Shown here: in pieces, positions 29,924-36,955 of the stretch
How the letters are laid out: each line of letters opens with the position of its first letter
Numbering within the stretch: the stretch's first letter is position 1
DNA from: a virus
Virus record (IMG/VR): IMGVR_UViG_3300008262_000780
Location: 1-36,955 of that record
Length of the DNA: 36,955 bases
Strand: one strand, 5' to 3'
Notes under the pieces: generated by a model
Database searches by the model: none
Told to the model about the DNA's origin: nothing
Seen by the model: the letters and a program-made list of their open reading frames with translations, nothing else
Made by a program: the position numbers and the translations under genes

Positions 29924-30327
29924 TGACAATTGACGAAATCCAGCAGGAAATTATCAACATCCAACAAGAGGGCGGTCCAAAATTTCTAGAAGATCGTAGA
30001 ATCCAAGAGTTGCTGAAAAGCTACTACTACGACCAAAGAGAACTCAAGATAAGTAGCCTAGCCAAAATACTAGTGAAGAATCTAAATTACATCTTGAAGA
30101 AGCGAAACATGACGCTGAACGATCTGGCTGCAGAAATTAGACGCAAGTCCGGGGGATTGGAATCTGTCTACAAGAACAAAGATTTGCTCACCCCGGAATA
30201 CTATCGTACCGATAACATCATGTCCTTTGCAATTGACTTTGGGTTTGGCCTGAACATCAATCCATGGGATTTGCTTTTCCACGATTTGGAATATCTCATT
30301 TCAAAAAATATGCTGAGCACATTTTGA
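29902..30327 (+). CDS. XRE-type helix-turn-helix regulator
   Basis: 141 aa. SLAKILVKNLNYILKKRNMTLNDLAAEI, then SVYKNKDLLTPEYY, then an AIDFGFGLNINPWDLLFHD end fits the Cro/CI HTH layout (NL..ll..k.mT..eLA.. ..l......NP.dLL). The N-terminal 50 residues (DEIQQEIINIQQEGG) form a charged helix extension. Divergent from the SSB-exonuclease operon with about 60 bases between start codons; a TATTTTTG box at 29864 could drive it. Probably an early/late switch or autorepressor. Confidence 0.65.
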   Translation: MRILKRQLTIDEIQQEIINIQQEGGPKFLEDRRIQELLKSYYYDQRELKISSLAKILVKNLNYILKKRNMTLNDLAAEIRRKSGGLESVYKNKDLLTPEYYRTDNIMSFAIDFGFGLNINPWDLLFHDLEYLISKNMLSTF

Positions 30328-30352
30328 TTTTTAAAAAAGAGTTTTACATTTG
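30323..30352 (+). promoter_or_regulatory. Bacteroidota promoter before the structured RNA
   Basis: TTTG (30323-30326), 18 bases, TACATTTG (30345-30352): a full match to both consensus boxes. The next gene starts 340 bases later, so the transcript has either a very long leader or is a separate RNA. Confidence 0.65.
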
Positions 30353-30357
30353 TACCC

Positions 30358-30635
30358 CCCTATGACGGTCGGTGAAAAGACGGTGGCGTTTTAGGGTTGT
30401 GTGCTACCATGGGATTCCGGCACAGCACAGCGATGGCACTAAGGAATGATTCGCAGGACCGGACGGAGGGTGCAACCTTCGACAGTTGATTCCAAGCTGA
30501 TGGGCTTGCATGTTCCACATCAGTCATTGAAGACAGTAAACGAGCAAGTCTTTTATGGTGAGCACCCTTTTTGGGATAGCTCACGCATATCCTCAGTGCC
30601 AAGCAAATCATTATTTAACTTTAGTACTCTTATAG
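30358..30635 (+). ncRNA. candidate structured RNA upstream of portal
   Basis: No supported protein frame. Long-range pairing GGCACT-A-AGGA (30435-30445)/TCCT-C-AGTGCC (30590-30600) encloses a hairpin GTGAGC (30558-30563)/GCTCAC (30579-30584) with inner CCC/GGG, and CTGATG (30497-30502)/CATCAG (30518-30523), which competes with CAAGC/GCTTG. The 5' part has GACGGT and TGTGC/GCACA pairings. It does not match RNase P, tmRNA or SRP motifs that I know. Possible late-gene leader, regulator, or packaging RNA. Confidence 0.5.
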
Positions 30636-30659
30636 TAAAATAAGACGTTTCTTATTTTA
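30636..30659. terminator. AT-rich hairpin between RNA and portal promoter
   Basis: TAAAATAAG/CTTATTTTA, nine base pairs with a six-base loop; may end the structured RNA. Overlaps the -33 area of the next promoter. Weak as a terminator because it has little GC. Confidence 0.35.
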
Positions 30660-30666
30660 GTTTAAC

Positions 30667-30674
30667 TATATTTG
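30667..30674 (+). promoter_or_regulatory. -7 promoter box of portal gene
   Basis: TATATTTG fits TAnnTTTG; the -33 box is poor (TTTC at 15-base spacing). Start codon 22 bases downstream. Confidence 0.5.
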
Positions 30675-30695
30675 TGTAAATTTCGCAAAAATTCA

Positions 30696-32924
30696 ATGAT
30701 TGCTCTAAGAGACCAACCCAATCAATTTATACCAGAAAACCAAAAAGATGCTGAATGGTATAAGGATTCGCTGCGCTACGTTGCTGAAAAGTACAACACA
30801 CAGCAGAATATGTTGGGGTATCAGAACACTGCAACATATGAAAAGCCTGTAGATGAAATGCTACGAATGTTTACTTACTATTTGGGTAAACAAGAAAACA
30901 AAGATTACTACTACAAGACTAAAGACGAAAACAACTGTGATTTACCTACTGTCTGGATTAATGGACAGAAGTTAACTTCAATGATTGATTTCATGATAGG
31001 TAATGCTATCAAGATGATTGAAAACATTGAACCGTCTGTCAAAGGTACATCTGAGGCCCTAGTTTCAAAAAAGAACATGATGCTTGCCATGGGCATGGTG
31101 AAGATCAAGTACCAAGAGATTTTTGAACGCATGAGCCAAGACGGAGTTGAGTTCAATCCAACAGGAGTAGAACAATTCGAAACTCCAGAAGACTTGGAGC
31201 GCTTCATGCTGTATGACTACAAAGAGTACGCAGAAGTGATTGCTCAACGTTTGGCTAATGATATTCTCTACAGGAACCGCTTCATCGAAAAGTACAAACA
31301 ATCATTTTTGTATCTTTTGCTTGGTGGTGTTTGCGGAATTGAAAACTCAATCAAGAATGGAAGGCAGTATAAAGAAATCATTCTACCGTACAACTTGATT
31401 TGGGACAACTCAGTAGATGATGATTTTAACAGTAGGGCTCACTACGTAGGTAAAATTGACTGGCTTACTCCCGGTGAAATTTTGTCTCGTCCTGAGTTTT
31501 TGGAATATCTGACCCCCCAAGAAATCGACGAAATCAAAAGCGTCAACACCCAAACCATGGACAAGATGTTGGGTGAAGAGTACATCACTTCCAACAAACT
31601 TCGTTGGTGGTACAACTACTCTGGAGTTCCGAAGATAGCTTGTGTTACAGGTTATTGGGTTGGCTACAAAGAACTCCGTTACGAACAAGTAAAAGACCAG
31701 TACGGAAATGAGCACTTCTCAAAAATGAGAACCCGCCAAAACTCCAAGTACTGGATCAAAACTGTTTACAAAGGAACTTTGATTGCCAACAAATATGTGG
31801 TTGACTACGGTGAAACCACGAACATTGTTCGCAGGTCCGATGATCCACGTGAAGTTCAGCTGCCGATTTCAGTATTTCTTCCAAACATGGTTATGGGCGA
31901 AACACGTTCTATCGCTTCTCGTCTTCACAAGCACCAAGATAGAATTGACTATCTTACTTACGAAATCACCAAGATGACTGACCGTGCCAAAGGCAAGGTT
32001 TTCGTTTTGAACAAACATAAACTTGGCTCCGCAACTTCTCAAGAAATCCTAAACGATTTCGAAAGGATGGGGATTCACATCACCGATGGCAACATGACCG
32101 GTGAGGATTTCAACAACGCTGATTACAATAAGGTTGTCGAAGTAGTTGACATGACTCTAGATCCAAACGTCAACATGATGATTACTCTTCGCAGAGAAGA
32201 AGAACGTATTATGGAAGAGATTGTCAACGTTCCCAAGGTAGCCATGGGCCAACAGCAAGGATACCTTGGAGCCAAAACTCAAGCAGGTTCAATCGCCCAA
32301 TCAAACTTGGGTACTTCCTATTTGTATCAAGGCTTCATCCAGTTCCTTGAAAATGACCTGCAGTATGCCCTGAACCAGTACAAAGTTTCTTTGATCGCTT
32401 TGGAAACAGATACACTTGGCCTTCTTGATGACCGAGGAATAGAATTTTTGGAAATCACCGAAGACTTCAAGTTTGAAGATTTTGGCGTTTACATCAAAGT
32501 AAAAGACTTTGTTGACGAGCAAGCAAAAGAACGTATTCTCGCAATCGCTCAGGCAGCTATGCAAAATCAACTTATCGATATGCGAGACTACTTGCGTATT
32601 GAAACAGCTAGAACTTACACTGAGATTCTCAAGGAACTTGAATACTCAATGGCCAAGAAGGATCGTGAGCGTAAGCAACAGGAAGAGCAAGCTCGTATCA
32701 TGCAAGCTGCACAGATGGAAGCTCAAATGGCAATGCAGCAACAACAAGCTCAAGTTGCACAGGAAGGTAACAACTATCGTTCTGAATTGAAGTTTGTTGG
32801 TGACATGGCTAAAAATGCTCCACCTGCTCCTACCGGCGAAGCGCCTCTTGAATCAGAAGCTGCAGCTCCTGTAGCAGCAGAGAGCGAGATGACCGGGCAA
32901 CCTGCAGAAGTTCCAGTAGAATAA
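30696..32924 (+). CDS. portal protein
   Basis: 742 aa from ATG 30696; a GTG at 30672 lies inside the promoter box. Large, Asn/Gln/Lys-rich with the portal-like features of an extended N-terminal region (EYKDSLRY-type residues), a central alpha/beta region and long C-terminal helices (RTYTEILKELEYSMAKKDRERK) leading to a Gln-rich tail with Ala/Pro. Size and location before scaffold and capsid genes fit the large portals of Bacteroidota phages. It would form the ring through which terminase packages DNA. Identified mostly from composition and context. Confidence 0.75.
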   Translation: MIALRDQPNQFIPENQKDAEWYKDSLRYVAEKYNTQQNMLGYQNTATYEKPVDEMLRMFTYYLGKQENKDYYYKTKDENNCDLPTVWINGQKLTSMIDFMIGNAIKMIENIEPSVKGTSEALVSKKNMMLAMGMVKIKYQEIFERMSQDGVEFNPTGVEQFETPEDLERFMLYDYKEYAEVIAQRLANDILYRNRFIEKYKQSFLYLLLGGVCGIENSIKNGRQYKEIILPYNLIWDNSVDDDFNSRAHYVGKIDWLTPGEILSRPEFLEYLTPQEIDEIKSVNTQTMDKMLGEEYITSNKLRWWYNYSGVPKIACVTGYWVGYKELRYEQVKDQYGNEHFSKMRTRQNSKYWIKTVYKGTLIANKYVVDYGETTNIVRRSDDPREVQLPISVFLPNMVMGETRSIASRLHKHQDRIDYLTYEITKMTDRAKGKVFVLNKHKLGSATSQEILNDFERMGIHITDGNMTGEDFNNADYNKVVEVVDMTLDPNVNMMITLRREEERIMEEIVNVPKVAMGQQQGYLGAKTQAGSIAQSNLGTSYLYQGFIQFLENDLQYALNQYKVSLIALETDTLGLLDDRGIEFLEITEDFKFEDFGVYIKVKDFVDEQAKERILAIAQAAMQNQLIDMRDYLRIETARTYTEILKELEYSMAKKDRERKQQEEQARIMQAAQMEAQMAMQQQQAQVAQEGNNYRSELKFVGDMAKNAPPAPTGEAPLESEAAAPVAAESEMTGQPAEVPVE

Positions 32925-32945
32925 TGTATATTTTTCTGAACACAC

Positions 32946-32974
32946 TTGGATTTTAAAATTTTTACATAATTTTG
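32946..32974 (+). promoter_or_regulatory. promoter of the scaffold-capsid operon
   Basis: TTGG (one mismatch to TTTG), 17 bases, TAATTTTG (32967-32974). The ATG at 32981 is only seven bases after the box, so the mRNA would be leaderless or nearly so. Confidence 0.5.
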
Positions 32975-32980
32975 TAAACT

Positions 32981-33967
32981 ATGTACGATACTATCGAACA
33001 ACAAATCAAGCAGCAACAACAGCAACAGCAGAACGATTCTGGTGCTGGTAATGCTGATCCTCAGCCACCTGCAGATCCTCAACCACCAGCTCCTGTAGCT
33101 GACCCTGCTGATCCAACTCCACCTGCGGACCCTCAACCACCAGCACCAACTGGTGATCCGGTTGACCCCGCTGCTGAGACACCTGTTGATCCCGATGATA
33201 TTCCATGGTACGAAAAAACCACTACACCTACACCGAACGTTACTGATCCCCCAGCGGGTTCAGACCCTGCTCCGGTTGTAGATGAAGATGAAGATATTAA
33301 ATTGCTAAAGGAATTCAAGAAGTCTGGAAAGACTCTGAAAGACTTTATCAATGAGATGAACGTTCCAGATTACGCTTCTATGGATGATGCCACTATCGTT
33401 GAGATGGGGCTTCAGCAACTAGAAGGTTTCACTGGAGACGATTACGCTTCTGCCGTTGAAGAGTTCAACCAGATGTCGTTATTCCAACGCAAAAAACTAG
33501 TACAAGAGTATAGAAACACATTCCTACAGCAATCCGAGTCGAAGTTGAAACAACTTACTCAGGAGCCAGCTAAAAAGAATGATCGTATCCAACAGACTGT
33601 ACAGCGTTTTGAATCAGAAGTCGATCAGATTGCAAAAGAGATTTCAGGTAAAGAATTGTATGGATTTAAGGTGACGGACGAAATGTCCACTAAAATCTCG
33701 ACATTCTTGAAGAAAGAGATTTCTTTGAATCGACCCGACGGATCTATAGATGCAGAGCTAATGGCTGACTTTGCATTATGGCGCTTGTATGGAAAAGATA
33801 TCGTCCGTGCAAACGTTACCGCAGCCAAAAATGCTGGCCGGAAAGAAATGTTGATAGCGACAACAAATCCGTCCAGTGGTGCAGGATCATCAAATGGTAA
33901 CCCGGGTATGAAAAACACTGGAGCCGACGATGCGTTCAACGCCTATCTAAACGCTAAAAAAAGATAA
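32981..33967 (+). CDS. scaffold-like head protein
   Basis: 328 aa. Begins with a Gln run (residues 8-17) and a proline-rich, acidic repeat region (DPQPPADPQPPAP) to about 105, then long helices (LKEFKKSGKTLKDFINEMNV, SKLKQLTQEPAKKNDRIQQTVQRF) and a Gly/Ser/Asn-rich end. A flexible acidic N-terminus followed by coiled helices, directly before the capsid gene, is typical of scaffolding proteins that are removed during assembly. No protease is seen nearby. Confidence 0.65.
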   Translation: MYDTIEQQIKQQQQQQQNDSGAGNADPQPPADPQPPAPVADPADPTPPADPQPPAPTGDPVDPAAETPVDPDDIPWYEKTTTPTPNVTDPPAGSDPAPVVDEDEDIKLLKEFKKSGKTLKDFINEMNVPDYASMDDATIVEMGLQQLEGFTGDDYASAVEEFNQMSLFQRKKLVQEYRNTFLQQSESKLKQLTQEPAKKNDRIQQTVQRFESEVDQIAKEISGKELYGFKVTDEMSTKISTFLKKEISLNRPDGSIDAELMADFALWRLYGKDIVRANVTAAKNAGRKEMLIATTNPSSGAGSSNGNPGMKNTGADDAFNAYLNAKKR

Positions 33968-33978
33968 AAATTTAAGAA

Positions 33979-34167
33979 ATGGCAAGTCCAGTTACAAACC
34001 TAGATTTAAACCAATCGCTCCTCCTTAGGGGGTTGAGCTTGCCCAATAAAATGGCCATGGTTTACGCCCAAGATTATGGGTACAATGTTTTGACTCAGTT
34101 GACTTCTAAGTTGTCTTCTTCTATTTCGACTCCTCAGCCGAAAGTAGAAATCAGCTATCGTAATTGA
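33979..34167 (+). CDS. major capsid protein, N-terminal frame
   Basis: 62 codons beginning MASPVTNLDLNQSLLLRGLS and ending KVEISYRN at a TGA followed by C. The sequence continues in the +1 frame (IDKPSSGSNQIIVKRVSTTLVI) without loss of sense, so this is the N-terminal arm of the capsid gene. The stop context AAT TGA C resembles the TGAC of RF2 frameshift sites. Either programmed +1 frameshift or a one-base error. Confidence 0.7.
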   Translation: MASPVTNLDLNQSLLLRGLSLPNKMAMVYAQDYGYNVLTQLTSKLSSSISTPQPKVEISYRN

Positions 34168-34207
34168 CAAGCCTTCTTCTGGTTCTAACCAGATCATCGT
34201 AAAGCGT

Positions 34208-35188
34208 GTGAGCACTACTTTGGTTATTGCTAACCACTTTTTGGTAGGTACTATCTGTAAGTCGTTGTTTGACTCAAGTGCAAACCGTTATAGCAACGGT
34301 AAAACTCCGTTGAACTTCGTTCCACAGACTGATTTCACCTACACTGCTATCACTCGTGAAAGCTCAAGCCAAGCACGTCGTGATCGCACCTCTTCTTTCG
34401 TGAAGTGGCAAGGTGATTTCTGGTATCGTTCTTATGACGATTTGACTCTCCGTAAGTTCTCTAAGAGCTTGGAATTCAAATATGCGTTCTCTGAACGTGC
34501 GATCGTTGCCGGTCCTCAAGGTGAGTCTTACACCACCGCTGGTTTACGCTGGTCTATCATCAACAATGGCGGTACTTACCTTCCATTGACTGCTGAAATC
34601 ACCCAGACTCAGTTTAACGACTTCTTGGAAACATTGGTTCGCAAGAGCGCTGAAAATGGCCGTAACCTCATCGCATTGATGGGTACTGCTATGATGGCTC
34701 GTCTGCAAACCTTGTTGTCTGCTTACATCCAGTATGCTGGTACTACCAACACCTTGGGTGGAGTTTCCGTAGAAGGTTTGAACATTATGACTTACAGCTA
34801 TGCTGGTATTAAGATCGATTTTGTTCGCTGGGCCTTGTTGGATGACGATGCATTCAAAGGTGATTTGTCTGGTGTTACTGGTAAGCCTCGTATGTCTCAC
34901 AGCATGTATGTATTGGATATGACTCCAATCCCTGCTGCTGATGGTAGCGGTACAATTTCTCCATTGCAGAAGTATCACTTCAACAATGATGAGATGTTGG
35001 CTGCTTACGTACCGGGTATGATCGGTTTGCAAGATTCTAATCCTTCTACCATCAAGCAAGCAATTGCTAATGGTTTGAGCGGTTCATTGTCTTCTAGCGA
35101 TGTTGACGGTGTGGACTTCCACATTCTTTCTGATTGCGGTCTGTATGTTGCTGCTGAGCGCTGCGGATTGGTTGAATTAATCGCTTAA
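34208..35188 (+). CDS. major capsid protein, main frame
   Basis: 326 codons from GTG 34208; the open frame extends upstream to about 34150, where it meets the N-terminal frame. Joined length is about 400 aa, normal for an HK97-fold or related capsid protein. Strong bias to GGT, GCT, CGT and TTG codons indicates high expression. Mixed alpha/beta with a mid-chain TLGGVSVEGLNIMTYSYAGIKIDFV and a C-terminal SDCGLYVAAERCGLVELIA. Identity inferred from position after portal and scaffold and from composition. Confidence 0.7.
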   Translation: MSTTLVIANHFLVGTICKSLFDSSANRYSNGKTPLNFVPQTDFTYTAITRESSSQARRDRTSSFVKWQGDFWYRSYDDLTLRKFSKSLEFKYAFSERAIVAGPQGESYTTAGLRWSIINNGGTYLPLTAEITQTQFNDFLETLVRKSAENGRNLIALMGTAMMARLQTLLSAYIQYAGTTNTLGGVSVEGLNIMTYSYAGIKIDFVRWALLDDDAFKGDLSGVTGKPRMSHSMYVLDMTPIPAADGSGTISPLQKYHFNNDEMLAAYVPGMIGLQDSNPSTIKQAIANGLSGSLSSSDVDGVDFHILSDCGLYVAAERCGLVELIA

Positions 35189-35201
35189 TTTTTTAGAGAA
35201 A

Positions 35202-35942
35202 ATGCAAAATCAAGCTTTGTTTAATGGTGCAACTACTCTTGCCGTTGATAACGGTAAGTTGCACTTCGTTCGCGTTGGTGTTGATATCAACAACATAGAT
35301 GCCTTGAAAGCTATTCCTATGGATGTAGCTGGTGTCTTTGGTATGGAGATTGTCCCCGGCGTTGCTGGTACTTCACGTAGCCAAACTTTGACTCCTACTG
35401 CTGCGAATAACACAGTTTACACTGTGAACATTCAGGTGTACAAAGAGTCTGATTGGGGCTACTTCGGTCCAAACTTGTTGACTTTCAGCGCTACGTATAC
35501 CTCTGATGGTACTGCTACTGTAGCTGAAATCACTGCAGGTTTGACCGCTGCTATCAACGCTATCGGCGCACCTTATGGTGTAACCGCTACTGATGGCACT
35601 ACCTTGGTAACTGTAACCTCTAACACAACTGTTCCTCAGAACATCAACTGTGTTAGCATCGGTGCTGGTACTTTGGCAGTTGCTCAGACTGTAGCTTTCG
35701 CTAAGCCTTATGGTTTGGCTGCCGAGTTGCAAGCTCGTGGTTTGGCTAGTGCTACCACTGGTCAACTGTATACCAAATTTGTTTTCAAAGTAAAGCAAGG
35801 TAATGTTTCTGGTCACGTTAACGCTGGCCAAGAGTACCTCGAGCAGACTATTTGGATTAACACCACTCAGTCTACTTTGATCACTGCGTTGGGTACAACC
35901 TTCCGTGATGCTCCGTTCACCACTCCTGCTTACAACCTGTAA
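35202..35942 (+). CDS. probable capsid-associated or head-completion protein
   Basis: 246 aa, rich in Thr, Val, Ala and Gly, predicted all-beta, no charged helices; the same codon bias as the capsid gene, 13 bases downstream of it, and followed by a strong terminator. This fits a decoration or head-fibre protein made in large amounts. No family recognised. Confidence 0.6.
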   Translation: MQNQALFNGATTLAVDNGKLHFVRVGVDINNIDALKAIPMDVAGVFGMEIVPGVAGTSRSQTLTPTAANNTVYTVNIQVYKESDWGYFGPNLLTFSATYTSDGTATVAEITAGLTAAINAIGAPYGVTATDGTTLVTVTSNTTVPQNINCVSIGAGTLAVAQTVAFAKPYGLAAELQARGLASATTGQLYTKFVFKVKQGNVSGHVNAGQEYLEQTIWINTTQSTLITALGTTFRDAPFTTPAYNL

Positions 35943-35955
35943 TCTGGAGTTTTGT

Positions 35956-35986
35956 AAAAAGGGGGAACTTGCTTCCCCCTTTTTTT
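35956..35986 (+). terminator. Rho-independent terminator after the capsid operon
   Basis: AAAGGGGGAA/TTCCCCCTTT with loop CTTGC (35968-35972) and a T run. Classic form, 14 bases after the stop. Confidence 0.88.
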
Positions 35987-36013
35987 GTTTTTAACAAAAA
36001 ACACCTATCTTCG
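35984..36013 (+). promoter_or_regulatory. promoter before the 287-aa gene
   Basis: TTTG (35984-35987), 18 bases, TATCTTCG (36006-36013; one mismatch to TAnnTTTG). Same spacing as the 30323 promoter. Start codon 12 bases after. Confidence 0.5.
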
Positions 36014-36024
36014 TTAAAATATTT

Positions 36025-36888
36025 ATGATCCGTAAAATACTTTTATCGGCACGAACTCCCAAGGGCACGTATACCCTTCAGGGCAGTTACTATGACAAAG
36101 TTTCTCGTAAACATCTTTACTGTGTAGAAAACGGTAAGCGTGTGGTATCAGATTTTGAATTTGATGCCTCCATGAAGCAATTTGATGTATTGCTTGACGG
36201 CGCTTCAGTTTACACTCTGGATTACGATGACAGCAGCCCATTCGAAATGGCAGTAGTTGACTTTTACATGAACCATCCATTGGTTCAGACTGAAGGTCAT
36301 CAGAACCCCAATTTGATCAATGGTCTGTTCAATTGTGTTCTGCAGCATAAGATTGTTGACAACGAAGTAGAAACGCTCACCGAAAACTTGGATATTGCGT
36401 TGAAGTGCTTGGCTTTGTCATTTGAGGAAAAAGCTGATTTGGCCTATGCCTTAGGCATTGATGCTAGAGGTTTAACTCACAAAGAACTTGTTAGTCGTCT
36501 GATTGGTCCAAACCTTACAGGTGACGCAATTACTCGCAAGAACGTATTCGTTCATTTCTACGAGTCTGCTGATACAGATCGCAAAGTGAAGGTGTATGCT
36601 CAAAAGGCAATCACCTTGGGTATCATCAAACTTGAAAATGGATACTACCGTGTTGGTGGAAGAACTCTCGGAAGCAACGAGCGTGATGTCATCGACATGT
36701 GTCAGAGCGACAAAGACTTCTTCTATGGCTTCATTAAAGTTGAAGTGGATAAGGTTATCACAGAACCTAGCGAAAAGCTCGATGACATGACCAAAGAGGA
36801 TGTCACCGAAGTGGTTACTGAAAAAATCCAAGAGATCAAGAAGAATCGCACCAAGAAAGCTGCAATTGTTGATGCTTTAACAGTATAA
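36025..36888 (+). CDS. hypothetical virion or assembly protein, 287 aa
   Basis: Beta-rich N-terminus (GTYTLQGSYYDKVSRKHLYCVENGK) and a helical C-terminal half ending in an acidic stretch and a basic tail (IQEIKKNRTKKAAIVDAL). It has its own promoter and terminator. The location after the head genes suggests a structural or completion protein, but nothing specific is recognised. Confidence 0.6.
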   Translation: MIRKILLSARTPKGTYTLQGSYYDKVSRKHLYCVENGKRVVSDFEFDASMKQFDVLLDGASVYTLDYDDSSPFEMAVVDFYMNHPLVQTEGHQNPNLINGLFNCVLQHKIVDNEVETLTENLDIALKCLALSFEEKADLAYALGIDARGLTHKELVSRLIGPNLTGDAITRKNVFVHFYESADTDRKVKVYAQKAITLGIIKLENGYYRVGGRTLGSNERDVIDMCQSDKDFFYGFIKVEVDKVITEPSEKLDDMTKEDVTEVVTEKIQEIKKNRTKKAAIVDALTV

Positions 36889-36914
36889 CGATTGTTCTTC
36901 ATAGTTACCAAGGG

Positions 36915-36935
36915 CCCCTCAACAGAGGGGTTTTT
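36915..36935 (+). terminator. Rho-independent terminator
   Basis: CCCCTC/GAGGGG with loop AACA, then TTTTT, 26 bases after the 287-aa gene's stop. Confidence 0.88.
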
Positions 36936-36955
36936 GGTTTAAAGTAAAGTTTATG

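Noticed and set aside
30360-30643. Short frames on both strands in the portal leader
   Set aside because: No start context, no protein-like composition, and the stretch is better explained by RNA pairing.
1-36955. Window as a complete circular phage genome
   Set aside because: Tail, endolysin and other late genes are missing and the joined ends do not give a clear -33 box or gene across the junction.

Overview
The window reads as part of a tailed double-stranded DNA phage that infects a Bacteroidota host, probably a flavobacterium. Three things support this. Promoters match the Bacteroidota form (TTTG, an 17-19 base spacer, then TAnnTTTG). Genes lack Shine-Dalgarno sites and instead start after A-rich leaders. 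Several small proteins belong to families I know from flavobacterial and Bacteroides phages. The terminase, portal and capsid genes show that it is a phage. No tail, lysozyme or integrase-type lysogeny module is visible, so the window is probably not the whole genome.

Layout. (1) 1-5550, plus strand: a tightly overlapping run of small genes, beginning with lysine-rich basic proteins (one of the DUF5872 family), then small membrane proteins, a lipoprotein with a C-terminal membrane segment that looks like a unimolecular spanin, a DUF3310 protein, and the small and large terminase subunits. (2) 5534-14460, minus strand: replication genes. These are a DnaA domain IV-like protein, a family B DNA polymerase broken into two frames, a primase-helicase and a replisome-organiser-like protein. 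They are followed by a serine recombinase with a tandem ribbon-helix-helix partner and a protein with a caspase-like His/Cys arrangement. (3) 14460-16540: an array of six tRNA or tRNA-like genes on the minus strand with odd interiors, separated by structured repeats. (4) 16542-25723, minus strand: about twenty mostly small early-type genes (DUF932, gp88 family, several conserved phage families), divided by five long inverted repeats about 2 kb apart. (5) 25724-26637: a non-coding region with two consensus DnaA boxes around a palindrome, the best origin candidate. (6) 26638-29842, minus strand: a recombination operon with a YqaJ exonuclease and an SSB-like protein, divergent from an XRE-type regulator at 29902. 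(7) 30345-36955, plus strand: a promoter, a candidate structured RNA, then portal, scaffold-like protein, major capsid protein (frameshifted), two further virion-type proteins and two strong terminators.

How it fits together: the origin at 25.8 kb could be recognised by host DnaA or by the phage DnaA-like protein, with the primase-helicase, SSB and polymerase acting in the fork and the YqaJ nuclease in recombination. The right-hand plus operons build the head and the left-hand ones package DNA and probably help lysis.

The items most worth a second look are the tRNA-like array with its repeats, the five paralogous inverted repeats, the CAACCTTNGGTTG palindromes that occur in two reading frames, the DnaA-box/DnaA-like protein pair, the frameshifted capsid gene with a TGAC stop, the polymerase lacking part of its exonuclease domain, and the structured RNA before the portal gene. 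All functional statements come from reading motifs by eye; no database search was run.
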